Below, one piece after another: positions 9,237 to 17,904 of a stretch of DNA of 64,000 nucleotides; within the stretch, counting starts at the first letter, position 1; the number at the start of each line of letters is the position of its first letter. A program made the position numbers and the translations under genes. Where the stretch lies: the NCBI RefSeq assembly GCF_050279675.1, contig NZ_JBNNUK010000003.1:253791-317790 (forward strand). The letters run 5' to 3'. The DNA comes from Viridibacillus sp050279675. Lineage in GTDB: Bacteria; Bacillota; Bacilli; Bacillales_A; Planococcaceae. The notes beneath the pieces were generated by a model. It had not been told where the DNA came from. It worked only from the letters and a program-made list of their open reading frames with translations, and did not search any database.

Positions 9237-10007
9237 TTAACGTGGAGACATCCGAATTCCACCATCAAGACGAATCACTTCACCGTTTATATACTCATTT
9301 TCTATCATGAAAAGTACCAATGATGCGTATTCAGTCGGTTTTCCAAGACGTTTTGGAAACTCGACCATGCTTTCCAATTTCTCAACCACTTTTTCTGACA
9401 AAGTTTCTGCCATTGGCGTACGGAACAAACCAGGCGCAATTGTATTAATTCGAATGCCAAAAGAAGATAAGTCGCGTGCAACTGGCAAAGTCATTCCTGC
9501 AACTCCAGCTTTACTTGCACCATAAGCTGCTTGCCCCATTTGCCCGTCAAAAGCTGCTACTGACGCCGTGTTAATGATAATTCCACGCTCGCCGGCATCT
9601 GTAAGAGGAGCATTTTTCGCCATTTCTGTCGCTGCTAATCTCAGTACATTGAACGTCCCATTCAAGTTGATATCTATCACTTGTTTAAAGTTTTCTAAAG
9701 GCATTGCTCCTGAACGGCCCAATGTCTTTTGAGGCGTTCCGACACCAGCGCAGTTAACACAAATATGCACCGCTCCAAATGACTCCATCACTTTCTCGAT
9801 TCCAGCCTGTACAGATGCATCATCTGTAACATTCACAAGCGCGTAAACAACGTTTTCACCCAATTGCTCACATGCCAGTTGTGCTTTTTCTTCATTCAAA
9901 TCAAAAATGACTACTTTTGCTCCTCTTTCTACTAAACTCGTAACCGTACTAAGTCCTAAACCTGAAGCTCCGCCTGTAACAATTGCTACTTTACCTTGTA
10001 CATTCAT
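9237..10007 (-). CDS. SDR 3-hydroxyacyl-CoA dehydrogenase, HSD10-like
   Basis: A 256-residue short-chain dehydrogenase. It shows the NAD loop T-G-G-A-S-G-L-G near the N-terminus, N-C-A-G-V-G, a catalytic Ser in N-T-A-S-V-A, and Y-G-A-S-K with the catalytic Tyr and Lys. The insert after N-C-A-G and the segment E-R-G-I-I-I-N-T-A-S-V-A-A-F-D-G-Q-x-G-Q are typical of type II 3-hydroxyacyl-CoA dehydrogenase (HSD17B10), which oxidises 2-methyl-3-hydroxybutyryl-CoA and related substrates. The frame extends to 10049, but GGAGTGA precedes the ATG at 10007. It supplies the third beta-oxidation step in this operon, which lacks the larger FadB/FadN-type dehydrogenase. Confidence 0.86.
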   Translation of the reverse strand: MNVQGKVAIVTGGASGLGLSTVTSLVERGAKVVIFDLNEEKAQLACEQLGENVVYALVNVTDDASVQAGIEKVMESFGAVHICVNCAGVGTPQKTLGRSGAMPLENFKQVIDINLNGTFNVLRLAATEMAKNAPLTDAGERGIIINTASVAAFDGQMGQAAYGASKAGVAGMTLPVARDLSSFGIRINTIAPGLFRTPMAETLSEKVVEKLESMVEFPKRLGKPTEYASLVLFMIENEYINGEVIRLDGGIRMSPR

Positions 10008-10103
10008 GTTCTTCACTCCAATTCTTTTATTGATCAAAATTTGCGGCATTCACCGTTAGAATTCTTTTCATAGAGCAATAGTTTGAAAAACTATTGCTTG
10101 AGG

Positions 10104-10892
10104 TTAATATCCTTCAAAAACTGGTTTTCGTTTTTCTGTGAAAGCAGCTAATCCTTCTGCCATATCGTATGATTTTGTATGCGCCTTCAACGATAACAAT
10201 TCTTGTTTCAATGCTATTTCTACAGGTTGCTCCAATCCATCCGTTACAAGTTGTTTCATCTTGCGAAGGACCAAAGGACTTTTCTCCGAAATTTTGTCGG
10301 CGATCGCTTGTACAGTCATTTCCAATTCCTCTGAACTAACTACTTCTTGGACAAATCCATATTCCTTCATTTCAGCGGCACTAATAAATTCTCCAGTGAA
10401 CAGTAAGTACTTCGCACGGTTAACACCAATTTTCCGTGGCAACTTCACAGCGCCACCTGCTCCAGGTAAAACACCGAAATTAGCATGAGCATCCCCGATT
10501 TTCGCTTTTTCAGACGCAATAACAAAATCGGCCGTCATCGCAAGCTCTAAACCGCCCGCCAATGTAATACCGTTTAATGCAGCAATTAAAGGTTTACTCA
10601 ACTTTTCTAACTTTCCAAAAAGCTCTTCACTTAAATCTAATAAGCCAGGTTCCTTTTGGTACTTCACCTCAAGGTCTTCCAAAAGTTCCTTTAAATTTGC
10701 TCCTGCACAAAATGCTTTCCCCTTGCCTGAAAGTACAACAACACGGACATCATTATCGTTTTCCGCTTGGACAATTGCCTCTTTCAAAGCAAGCAATAAG
10801 GCTTTTCCTATTGCGTTCATTTCGTCTGGACGGTTTAAATAAATCCATGCTGTTTGATTACGTTTTTCATAAATAATTGGTTGATTGCTCAT
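10104..10892 (-). CDS. Enoyl-CoA hydratase/isomerase family protein
   Basis: A 262-residue crotonase-fold enzyme, the probable hydratase of the operon. C-A-G-A-N-L and G-G-L-E-L supply the oxyanion hole. Glu116 corresponds to rat Glu144, while the second glutamate position is His136 and the following loop is L-P-G-A-G-G. Having one glutamate suggests a hydratase or dehydratase more than an isomerase, in contrast to the other crotonase of this cluster. GGGGG lies 9 bases before the ATG. It follows the CaiB-type gene by 15 bases and precedes the HSD10-like gene by 96. Confidence 0.86.
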   Translation of the reverse strand: MSNQPIIYEKRNQTAWIYLNRPDEMNAIGKALLLALKEAIVQAENDNDVRVVVLSGKGKAFCAGANLKELLEDLEVKYQKEPGLLDLSEELFGKLEKLSKPLIAALNGITLAGGLELAMTADFVIASEKAKIGDAHANFGVLPGAGGAVKLPRKIGVNRAKYLLFTGEFISAAEMKEYGFVQEVVSSEELEMTVQAIADKISEKSPLVLRKMKQLVTDGLEQPVEIALKQELLSLKAHTKSYDMAEGLAAFTEKRKPVFEGY

Positions 10893-10907
10893 TGTAAGTT
10901 GCCCCCT

Positions 10908-12095
10908 TTATTTAAATACGCCTTGTTCTTCCCATTCTCTAATTTGATGTACACTAAATCCTTGTCCTACTAAAATTTCTGCTGTATTTTCACCGACAGC
11001 TGTACCCACATGCTGATAAATTGGTTTAGCTGATGAAAATTTGATTGGAGTAGCCATTTGTTTTTGACTAGACCCTTCCGCTTTAGGAACATCTACTATC
11101 ATTCCCCTTGCTTGAAGTTGCGGATGTTCGCATGCTTCGGCAAACGTTAATACCGGTTCCACGCATCCCTCTAAATCTCCATCAAACACGGCAAGCCATT
11201 CTTCATAATTCTTTGTTAAAAAAACTGCTTTAATTTCTTTCTTAAACATTTCTTGATCCGTTGCATGTTCACTCATCCCCACTTCAAATAATTCCGATTT
11301 CCCAAGAGCCTCACAAAGTATTTTTTTAAAAGGCGGCTCAATGCTACCAACGGAAAAATACCGTCCATCTTTCGTTTCATAAAAATCATAAAATGTGCCA
11401 CCATTTAACTGCATTTCTTCTGGTTGTGGTTCGATTCCTCCGACGAGATATCCCGATCCATATAAAGCATTCATCGAGAAGGCAGCATCTGTCATACTTA
11501 CGTCGATGTATTGCCCTTCCCCAGTCTTCTCACGATGAACAACAGCTGCCAATATGCCAATAACCGAATGCAATGACCCACCCGCAATATCCGCAATTTG
11601 GATACCCATCGCTGTCGGAGCTTCTCCTTTACGACGCGAGTAGTCCATTACACCAGCGACTGACAAATAGTTATTATCATGCCCCGGTCGATTGCGGTAT
11701 GGCCCTGTTTGACCGTATCCTGTCAGCGAGCAGTAAATGAGTTTAGAATTCACCTGCTTTAGTGATTCATAATCGAGACCCAAACGCTCCATGACACCCG
11801 GCCTAAATTGTTCAATAACGATATCGTATTCGGCCACTAACGTTTTAATGATTTCCACTGATGCCGCATGCTTCAAATTCAATGTCAACGATTGTTTTGA
11901 GCGATTCAAATAACCGTGTGCAGCAGAGAAACCATCTTCGTCAAAAGGCGGTATCACTCTAACCAGATCGACTCTCGTCTGAGACTCCACCCGGATTACT
12001 TCCGCTCCCATATCAGCGAACATCATTGTGGCATACGGACCCGGTAACAAGGTTGAAAAATCTAGTATTTTCAATCCTTTTAAAATGCCCATCAT
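10908..12095 (-). CDS. CaiB/BaiF family protein, alpha-methylacyl-CoA racemase-like
   Basis: A 395-residue family III CoA-transferase-fold protein. It contains G-H-D-N-N-Y with His139, and A-D-I-A-G-G with Asp169. These match the G-H-D-x-N-Y and A-D-x-A-G-G segments that hold the catalytic His and Asp of alpha-methylacyl-CoA racemase, whereas CoA-transferases of the family use mainly the aspartate. A racemase acting on 2-methyl-branched acyl-CoAs would fit the accompanying HSD10-like dehydrogenase and LCAD-type dehydrogenases. A CoA-transferase role cannot be excluded. Two adjacent ATG codons (12095 and 12092) follow a GGGGG ribosome site. It is the second gene of the operon. Confidence 0.82.
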   Translation of the reverse strand: MMGILKGLKILDFSTLLPGPYATMMFADMGAEVIRVESQTRVDLVRVIPPFDEDGFSAAHGYLNRSKQSLTLNLKHAASVEIIKTLVAEYDIVIEQFRPGVMERLGLDYESLKQVNSKLIYCSLTGYGQTGPYRNRPGHDNNYLSVAGVMDYSRRKGEAPTAMGIQIADIAGGSLHSVIGILAAVVHREKTGEGQYIDVSMTDAAFSMNALYGSGYLVGGIEPQPEEMQLNGGTFYDFYETKDGRYFSVGSIEPPFKKILCEALGKSELFEVGMSEHATDQEMFKKEIKAVFLTKNYEEWLAVFDGDLEGCVEPVLTFAEACEHPQLQARGMIVDVPKAEGSSQKQMATPIKFSSAKPIYQHVGTAVGENTAEILVGQGFSVHQIREWEEQGVFK

Positions 12096-12113
12096 CCATT
12101 CCCCCTGCTACTC

Positions 12114-13277
12114 TTACTTTCCAAAAATACCTCTACTAATAATCTCTTTCATAATTTCAGTGGTTCCTCCAAAAATTCTTTGAATTCTAGCATCCACGTA
12201 AGCTCTAGAAATTGGATATTCCTGCATATACCCATACCCTCCGAATAATTGTAGGCAACCATCCACGATTTTCCCTTGTGCTTCTGTGCATGTAAGCTTG
12301 GCCATACTTGCTGTTTCAGTATCAAGTTCTCCTCTTTCTATTAAATACAGACATTCATTAACAAAAGAGCGATTCACTCTTGCTTCCGTCTTCATTTCTG
12401 CAATGCGAAATTTAGTATTTTGAAATTGACTGATTGGTTTTCCAAATGCATTACGTTCATTTACATAAGCAATGGTTAAATCTAATACTCCTTCCAATGC
12501 TCCTTGGGCTCCAATTGCGATTGTTAACCTCTCCCTTGGAAGTTCTTTCATTAAAGTAATAAACCCTCTATTTAATTCTCCTAAAATTGCTTTCTCAGGA
12601 ACTAATACATCTTCTAGAAACATTTCAGAAGTGTCACATGCATGTAACCCTATTTTTTGAAGATTCTTCCCTCGGCTTATACCTGATGTTGATAAATCTA
12701 CAATAAATAATGTTGTCCCTTTTGATGCAGGTACTTGCAAGTCCGTTTTAGCAACAACAATCACGAAATCACAAAGTTGACCATTACTAACAAATGTTTT
12801 TGAACCATTGATAACATAAGTTGATTGATTTTCATCAAACCTGGCTGTTGTTTGAATTCCTTGAAGATCACTTCCTGCTCCGGGCTCAGTCATTGCAATT
12901 GCACCGACTAGTTCACCGGTAGCCATTTTTGGTAGATAGTAATTTTTTTGTTCTTCATTTCCTGAGCTCAATATGTAATGAGCAATAATATTAGAATGGA
13001 CAGATACATTAACCGCAATTGCTGCATAACCTAGACGATTCAACTCATCGATAACTGTTACAGAATAAGAGAAAGGCGCTCCTGACCCACCGTATCTTTC
13101 TGGAATATCTATACATAGCAACCCTTCATCCCCTAGCTTTCTCCATAATTCACGAGGAATGGTCCCATTCTCTTCCCACTTACTATATTCCGGTTCAATT
13201 AATTTCTTTGCTATAGATTGAATGGATTTACGAAATAACAACAACTCATCTGCTTGATGCAACTCACTGATTGCCAT
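12114..13277 (-). CDS. Acyl-CoA dehydrogenase, first gene of sigma-54 operon
   Basis: A 387-residue acyl-CoA dehydrogenase with A-M-T-E-P-G-A-G-S-D and the QLFGGYGYMQEY segment. As in the terminal gene of the operon, the C-terminal MCAD-type glutamate is absent (F-G-G-T) and a glutamate occurs in L-P-R-E-R, indicating an LCAD/isovaleryl-type base. The two dehydrogenases are clearly divergent, so they probably handle different chain lengths or branching. The frame extends to 13310, but GGAG lies 8 bases before the ATG at 13277. It is the promoter-proximal gene, about 200 bases downstream of the -24/-12 promoter, leaving a leader without obvious structure. Confidence 0.88.
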   Translation of the reverse strand: MAISELHQADELLLFRKSIQSIAKKLIEPEYSKWEENGTIPRELWRKLGDEGLLCIDIPERYGGSGAPFSYSVTVIDELNRLGYAAIAVNVSVHSNIIAHYILSSGNEEQKNYYLPKMATGELVGAIAMTEPGAGSDLQGIQTTARFDENQSTYVINGSKTFVSNGQLCDFVIVVAKTDLQVPASKGTTLFIVDLSTSGISRGKNLQKIGLHACDTSEMFLEDVLVPEKAILGELNRGFITLMKELPRERLTIAIGAQGALEGVLDLTIAYVNERNAFGKPISQFQNTKFRIAEMKTEARVNRSFVNECLYLIERGELDTETASMAKLTCTEAQGKIVDGCLQLFGGYGYMQEYPISRAYVDARIQRIFGGTTEIMKEIISRGIFGK

Positions 13278-13488
13278 ATATATCTCTCCTTTACACTTTG
13301 GCGATGCCACCCTATGCTATTTCCATCTTTTCTTTCATCAATATGCATATACAGAGGATCAAATTAATATGCAAAATCCCTAATTTCTTCTTTTATTAGC
13401 TCTGATTGAAATTTTTAACTGACGACGAATTCATTTAATTTCAACAAAATCAATATCTTCCGAAAAAACTTTAGCTTCACTCTATATA

Positions 13489-13504
13489 AGCAAGACCCAT
13501 GCCA
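13489..13504 (-). promoter_or_regulatory. Sigma-54 (-24/-12) promoter of the acyl-CoA operon
   Basis: On the minus strand the sequence reads TGGCATGGGTCTTGCT. This matches the consensus TGGCAC-N5-TTGCW, with GG and GC dinucleotides exactly 12 bases apart, the diagnostic spacing. Transcription would start near 13478 and run into the acyl-CoA dehydrogenase gene at 13277. The divergent gene encodes a sigma-54 activator, which makes the match functionally credible. Confidence 0.85.
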
Positions 13505-13553
13505 ACTTTATTTTTCATTGATTTCCCTTAACTATTAGGTGATCTTAAAATAT

Positions 13554-13577
13554 ATGTGTTCATAATCGTGAACACAT
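13554..13577. promoter_or_regulatory. Palindromic upstream activator site candidate
   Basis: A perfect inverted repeat with 9-bp arms (ATGTGTTCA and TGAACACAT) around a 6-base centre. Its midpoint is about 88 bp upstream of the predicted sigma-54 start, a normal distance for an enhancer-binding protein. It also lies about 70 bp before the -10 box of the activator gene, so it could serve autoregulation. Confidence 0.65.
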
Positions 13578-13633
13578 TTCCGCTATTAAGTGACGACTGT
13601 TAACAAAAAAGTGTAAACTGTCCACTTGTTTGT

Positions 13634-13639
13634 TATAAT
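13634..13639 (+). promoter_or_regulatory. Probable -10 box of the activator gene
   Basis: TATAAT at 13634-13639, with only a weak -35 element around 13612-13617 (TGTAAA). It lies 44 bases before the chosen ATG and is consistent with low constitutive expression of the regulator. Confidence 0.45.
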
Positions 13640-13682
13640 ATTTTTAATTATCAGTAATTTTAATGAGTGGAGGCATTTTATT

Positions 13683-15821
13683 ATGCGTGTCGAGGATATC
13701 ATGATGAAAGATTCACCTACTTGTACAGTACATTACACAATTCAAGATACATTAGAAATTTTCGCCAAGATAAAGTCGCAAATTATCCCAGTAGTAAATG
13801 AAGATAATAGGTTAATAGGTTTATTAACAAAAAATAAAATAATTCAAATTCTAGCAGAAGGTTATTCATTTCAATCCCCAATCAAATCCTTTATTAATAT
13901 TAATCCTATTTTTTTATATCCAGATCAAGATATTAATGAGACTCGAAAATTGCTGCTTAAGCATCAAATCGGACATGCTCCTGTCGTCAATCAACAAATG
14001 CAACCTTTAGGTATTCTTTCTACATCGCAAATATTACTTGCATATGACCTCGTATATGATCGATTGCAAACCCAACAATCATTACTATTCGAAAACTTAA
14101 ATTTCGGATTATTTTCTGTTGATACTCATTTGAAGGTTAACGCCATAAATCCTGTGGCAGAAAAAATCCTTCAATTATCACCCAATAAACAACATGTTTT
14201 CAATGATTTAAACGGACTCGAGGAGATTACTAATCTATTAACAGGGATATTGCATCATAAAGAACAAATAGTGAACAAGAAGATGCATTTAAATGGGCAT
14301 AGCCTTGTCGTGCAGAGTTATCCATTGATAGAAAAAAATAAACTAGTTGGTTCAATGGTCATTATGGATGATTGGACTAATATCGAAAGAATGGCCAGTG
14401 AACTGCGTTTTTCTAAGGAATGGGAGGAAAAGTTAAGAAGCGTCATTGAACTAGCTTATGATGGCATTATTTTAGTTAATCAAAAGGCAAAAATAACGAT
14501 GGTCAATAATGGATTTTGTGAGTTATATAATGTTCAAAGTAAGGAACTTTTAGGGCAATCCATTTTGAACAAGTACCCTGATTTAGGGTTAGATGAAGCT
14601 TTACAAACAGGTATCAGAATAACGAATGTTGCAAAATTAATTGGAAAGACACAATGTCTTATGACAATCTTACCTATAAAAACCAATGGAGAAATTATCG
14701 GTGCAATTTGTAAAATTACATACCGTGGTTTAAAGCAATTGCAAGAAGCAATTAAAAAGGTAAATAACTTGGAACAACAAGTCACTTACTATCAAAAAGA
14801 ATTGAATGAACTTAAAGGAACAAAATACTCTTTTGCTAATATTATTGGGGAATCTTCCAAAATAATACGGATAAAAAAAGAGGCCCTAGCTGCTTCTCAT
14901 AGTTTATCAACAGTTTTACTTTTAGGGGAAAGTGGTACCGGAAAAGAATTATTTGCACATGGTATTCATGCCTCTTCTTCTCAGACCGGTATGTTTATTC
15001 AAGTAAACTGTGCAGCAATTCCTCCAGAGTTAATGGAATCAGAGTTCTTCGGTTATGCTGAGGGCTCATTTACTGGTGCAAAAAAGGGTGGGAAAAAGGG
15101 AAAGTTTGAAATGGCTCAGAATGGAACATTATTTTTAGATGAAATCGGTGATATGCCTCTTTCCCTTCAATCAAAACTATTACGAGTTTTACAAGAAAAG
15201 GAGTTTGAACCAATTGGGAGCAATCGTATTATTAAACTCCAAACTAAAATTATTGCTGCAACAAATCAAAACCTTGAAATACTTATTAATGAGGGGAAAT
15301 TTAGAGAAGATTTATACTATCGTTTAAATATAATGAGGATTAACATTCCACCTTTACGAGAACGAATTGAAGATATACCTGACATTGCAGAATCCATTAT
15401 TTCTCAACTAAAACTTTCAGGATTTCATTTAGAAGGAATCACGCATTCTGCATTAACAAAGTTATTAAACTATAACTGGCCAGGTAATATTCGTGAGCTA
15501 TACAATATTTTAGAAAGGGCAGCAAATCTAACAAGTGATGGATATATAGATGCTCAACACCTTCCTGAATCGTTTAATGCTAACACTAATATTCTCGCAT
15601 CAACTGCAAGTATAAGAATAGATCAAACAAATAAACTTCCTGCATATTCGGAGGAACCTAATAATAAGCCATATTGGAATGCTATTGATCATAAAGAAAA
15701 GGAACTCATAATTGCTGCACTTAAAGAAACAAATGGAAACAAAGCAAAAGCAAGTAGATTATTGGGTATCAGTCGCACATGGCTTTACGAAAAGATAAAA
15801 AAGTACAATATAAGTATTTGA
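13683..15821 (+). CDS. Sigma-54-dependent transcriptional activator (CBS-CBS-PAS-AAA+-Fis)
   Basis: A 712-residue enhancer-binding protein. Two CBS domains occupy roughly residues 1-120, two PAS-like domains lie between about 130 and 350, and a coiled coil follows. The AAA+ domain has Walker A G-E-S-G-T-G-K-E near 416, the sigma-54-contacting loop as G-S-F-T-G-A near 461, and Walker B T-L-F-L-D-E-I-G-D near 485. The C-terminus holds a Fis-type helix-turn-helix (N-K-A-K-A-S-R-L-L-G-I-S-R-T-W-L-Y). CBS domains bind adenine nucleotides and PAS domains small ligands, so it may sense energy state or an acyl compound (inference). The frame opens earlier, but GTGGAGG lies 8 bases before the ATG at 13683. 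It is divergent from, and likely activates, the acyl-CoA operon. Confidence 0.9.
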   Translation: MRVEDIMMKDSPTCTVHYTIQDTLEIFAKIKSQIIPVVNEDNRLIGLLTKNKIIQILAEGYSFQSPIKSFININPIFLYPDQDINETRKLLLKHQIGHAPVVNQQMQPLGILSTSQILLAYDLVYDRLQTQQSLLFENLNFGLFSVDTHLKVNAINPVAEKILQLSPNKQHVFNDLNGLEEITNLLTGILHHKEQIVNKKMHLNGHSLVVQSYPLIEKNKLVGSMVIMDDWTNIERMASELRFSKEWEEKLRSVIELAYDGIILVNQKAKITMVNNGFCELYNVQSKELLGQSILNKYPDLGLDEALQTGIRITNVAKLIGKTQCLMTILPIKTNGEIIGAICKITYRGLKQLQEAIKKVNNLEQQVTYYQKELNELKGTKYSFANIIGESSKIIRIKKEALAASHSLSTVLLLGESGTGKELFAHGIHASSSQTGMFIQVNCAAIPPELMESEFFGYAEGSFTGAKKGGKKGKFEMAQNGTLFLDEIGDMPLSLQSKLLRVLQEKEFEPIGSNRIIKLQTKIIAATNQNLEILINEGKFREDLYYRLNIMRINIPPLRERIEDIPDIAESIISQLKLSGFHLEGITHSALTKLLNYNWPGNIRELYNILERAANLTSDGYIDAQHLPESFNANTNILASTASIRIDQTNKLPAYSEEPNNKPYWNAIDHKEKELIIAALKETNGNKAKASRLLGISRTWLYEKIKKYNISI

Positions 15822-15956
15822 AAATCATTACAAAACTCCATTTCAAGCATACTACCAAAATAATAGATCCACAAAAGAGAAAGCCAGTCGTACTTTATTG
15901 GCATTAATAAAAGAGACAATAAAATATTGTTTTTATACTATTCTGAAGTCCCAAAA

Positions 15957-16003
15957 ATAAAAAGCAAGGAGAAAACATAATGTTTTTCTCCTCGCTTTTT
16001 TAT
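15957..16003 (+). terminator. Terminator downstream of the sigma-54 activator
   Basis: Long hairpin (arms 15961-15977 and 15981-15998, one mismatch) with the loop TAA, followed by six T residues. The 140 bases between the gene end and this hairpin hold nothing recognised. Confidence 0.8.
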
Positions 16004-16066
16004 AAAAACACTTATAATTTAATAACTTACTGCTATAAACAGTTAATTCGTATTATTTTCTATAAC

Positions 16067-16113
16067 AAAAAAGATAGAGCAAGCATTTCATCCATGCTTT
16101 CCCTATCTTTTTA
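16067..16113 (-). terminator. Terminator of the BI-1 family gene
   Basis: Inverted repeat with arms AAAAAGATAG and CTATCTTTTT plus an inner AAGCAT/ATGCTT stem. On the minus strand it ends in a run of T directly after the gene that stops at 16118. Confidence 0.7.
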
Positions 16114-16117
16114 TCAG

Positions 16118-16747
16118 TTAATCTCTATCTAATATGTTTTTCAAATGGTAAATGAGTTTTAATAGTTCTGTGAATAGGTTGATAAAGTCTAAGTATAGAT
16201 TTAATGCTACGAGTGGCACCTCTTCATCACTAATATGACTTCGAGCGATTTGATTCATATCGTACAACGTATAACCTACAAAAAGCAAAACACCAATTGC
16301 ACTTGCAAAGACCATAACAATATCGCTAAAACCGACGAAAATCGTAATTATAGAAAAAACGATGACACCGATTAACACAATGAACAAAAATTTGCCCCAG
16401 TTACCTAAATTGCGTTTAGTATTATAGCCAATAATACCTGTTACGATAAAGATCGCTGCAGTTGTACCGAAGATAACCAGTACTATGCTTCCACCTAATG
16501 CACCGATGTAAAATTGGAGCAAGCTATATAATGTCACACCTGTTAAGAAAGCAAAAAGGATGGATATCGATTTGCTCGCTTTTCTTGCAGCACGACTAAA
16601 CATAACGATTAATAGTAAGACAACTGTTGCGATACTAATAGGCATTACTAGTGATACGGGAACGAATACCCCAGCAAATAGCCCGATTGCTGTGACTATC
16701 CACAGCAATGTAAAAAACCGAAGAACTTTCGAAAATTGTGATTCCAT
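16118..16747 (-). CDS. Bax inhibitor-1/YccA family membrane protein
   Basis: A 209-residue integral membrane protein with about seven hydrophobic helices and almost no soluble domain. The C-terminal region contains F-V-G-Y-T-L-Y-D-M-N-Q-I and the segment L-N-L-Y-L-D-F-I-N-L-F, hallmarks of the BI-1/TMBIM (UPF0005) family, whose bacterial member YetJ is a pH-dependent calcium leak channel. The aspartates in Y-D-M and L-D-F correspond to conserved family positions. GGAGAG precedes the ATG. It is monocistronic with its own terminator. The transport role is taken from the family. Confidence 0.86.
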   Translation of the reverse strand: MESQFSKVLRFFTLLWIVTAIGLFAGVFVPVSLVMPISIATVVLLLIVMFSRAARKASKSISILFAFLTGVTLYSLLQFYIGALGGSIVLVIFGTTAAIFIVTGIIGYNTKRNLGNWGKFLFIVLIGVIVFSIITIFVGFSDIVMVFASAIGVLLFVGYTLYDMNQIARSHISDEEVPLVALNLYLDFINLFTELLKLIYHLKNILDRD

Positions 16748-16906
16748 TAAATTTATCTCTCCTATATTGTTAAGCTACTCTTAGTATAAATCTTTTTTGA
16801 AGAAAAGTTTAATAGTATGGATGTATCAAACTTTTCTCCTCTTTCAAACAATAATGAATTTCTTCCTTAGCAAAAAAATCTAAAACTATAATGAGTCCAC
16901 TTATTT

Positions 16907-16926
16907 TGCATTCCATACTTCGATAA
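16907..16926. promoter_or_regulatory. Candidate ArsR-type operator upstream of the EamA exporter
   Basis: TGCATTCCATACTT at 16907-16920 is identical to a 14-base stretch at 18658-18671 upstream of the regulator gene, and both continue as a GAT-containing half site. It lies about 70 bases before the exporter start, where a repressor would overlap the promoter. Confidence 0.5.
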
Positions 16927-16992
16927 CATTTGAAATATTCAGCATTTATACTAGCTATAGATTAGTCATTATAATATGTAAGGAGATTGAAT

Positions 16993-17889
16993 ATGAATAA
17001 TTTCAAATTTATACCTTTAATACTTTTAACGACATTTTTAATGGGTTCTTCTTTTGCAGTAGTTAAAATTGGATTGCCTTATTCATCACCATTGTTATTA
17101 GCAGCATTACGTTTTACACTTGCGGGAATCATCATGGCTATTATTGTGATTGTTTTAAAAAGACCTCACCCAACCTCAAAGGAGAATTGGATAAAGTTAT
17201 TGATAATTGGTAGTTTGCAAACAGCAGGTGTTATGGGTTGTATCTTTTTAAGTTTACGGACGATTACGGCTAGTGAGTCCTCAATTCTCACTTTCACTAA
17301 CCCATTACTAGTCGTGGTATTTGGCACAATTTTTTCTCAAATACGCTATAAATATTATCAATGGATGGGCGTTCTTTTGGGTTTAGTTGGAGTAGGTATT
17401 ACAATGGGGGCACAAATTGAATTTAAGATCGGCATTCTTTTCGGCATTCTATCTGCTGTTTTTTGGGCGATGGCCACATTATTAGCTAAAAAGTGGGGAG
17501 CATTTTTTGATAATTGGGTTTTATCCGCCTATCAGATGCTTTTTGGTGGATTACTATTATTACTTGGTAGTTTTACTCTTGAAAAATCATTTTTCATTTT
17601 GAATGGTAATTCCATACTCATTTTATTATGGCTAAGCATTATGTCATCCATTGTTCAATTTGCTGTCTGGTACTATCTTTTACAAAAAGGTGATCCAGGG
17701 AAAACGAGTGCCTTTTTATTTTTAGCACCTTTTTTTGGTGTACTGACTGGCTGGTTATTATTAGATGAACCGTTATACCCTTCTCTTTTAGTTGGTGGCT
17801 TATTTATAATTATTGGTATTTATTTGGTCAATAGTAATTTCAAGAAAAAAAACAATCTAGTTCAAAGTGCTGTAAAGGTAAATGAATAG
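16993..17889 (+). CDS. EamA/DMT-superfamily transporter
   Basis: A 298-residue ten-helix transporter built from two EamA repeats, of the drug/metabolite transporter superfamily. It has a typical early segment F-L-M-G-S-S-F-A-V-V-K. The second repeat contains a conserved proline near the end (L-L-D-E-P-L-Y-P), as in many exporters of amino acids or metabolites. A TTG at 16987 is in frame, but the ATG at 16993 follows AGGAGA with 7-base spacing. It is convergent with an ArsR-type regulator that shares an upstream motif, so it is probably under that regulator's control. The substrate is unknown. Confidence 0.87.
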   Translation: MNNFKFIPLILLTTFLMGSSFAVVKIGLPYSSPLLLAALRFTLAGIIMAIIVIVLKRPHPTSKENWIKLLIIGSLQTAGVMGCIFLSLRTITASESSILTFTNPLLVVVFGTIFSQIRYKYYQWMGVLLGLVGVGITMGAQIEFKIGILFGILSAVFWAMATLLAKKWGAFFDNWVLSAYQMLFGGLLLLLGSFTLEKSFFILNGNSILILLWLSIMSSIVQFAVWYYLLQKGDPGKTSAFLFLAPFFGVLTGWLLLDEPLYPSLLVGGLFIIIGIYLVNSNFKKKNNLVQSAVKVNE

Positions 17890-17904
17890 CTTTCGTCAAA
17901 TCTT

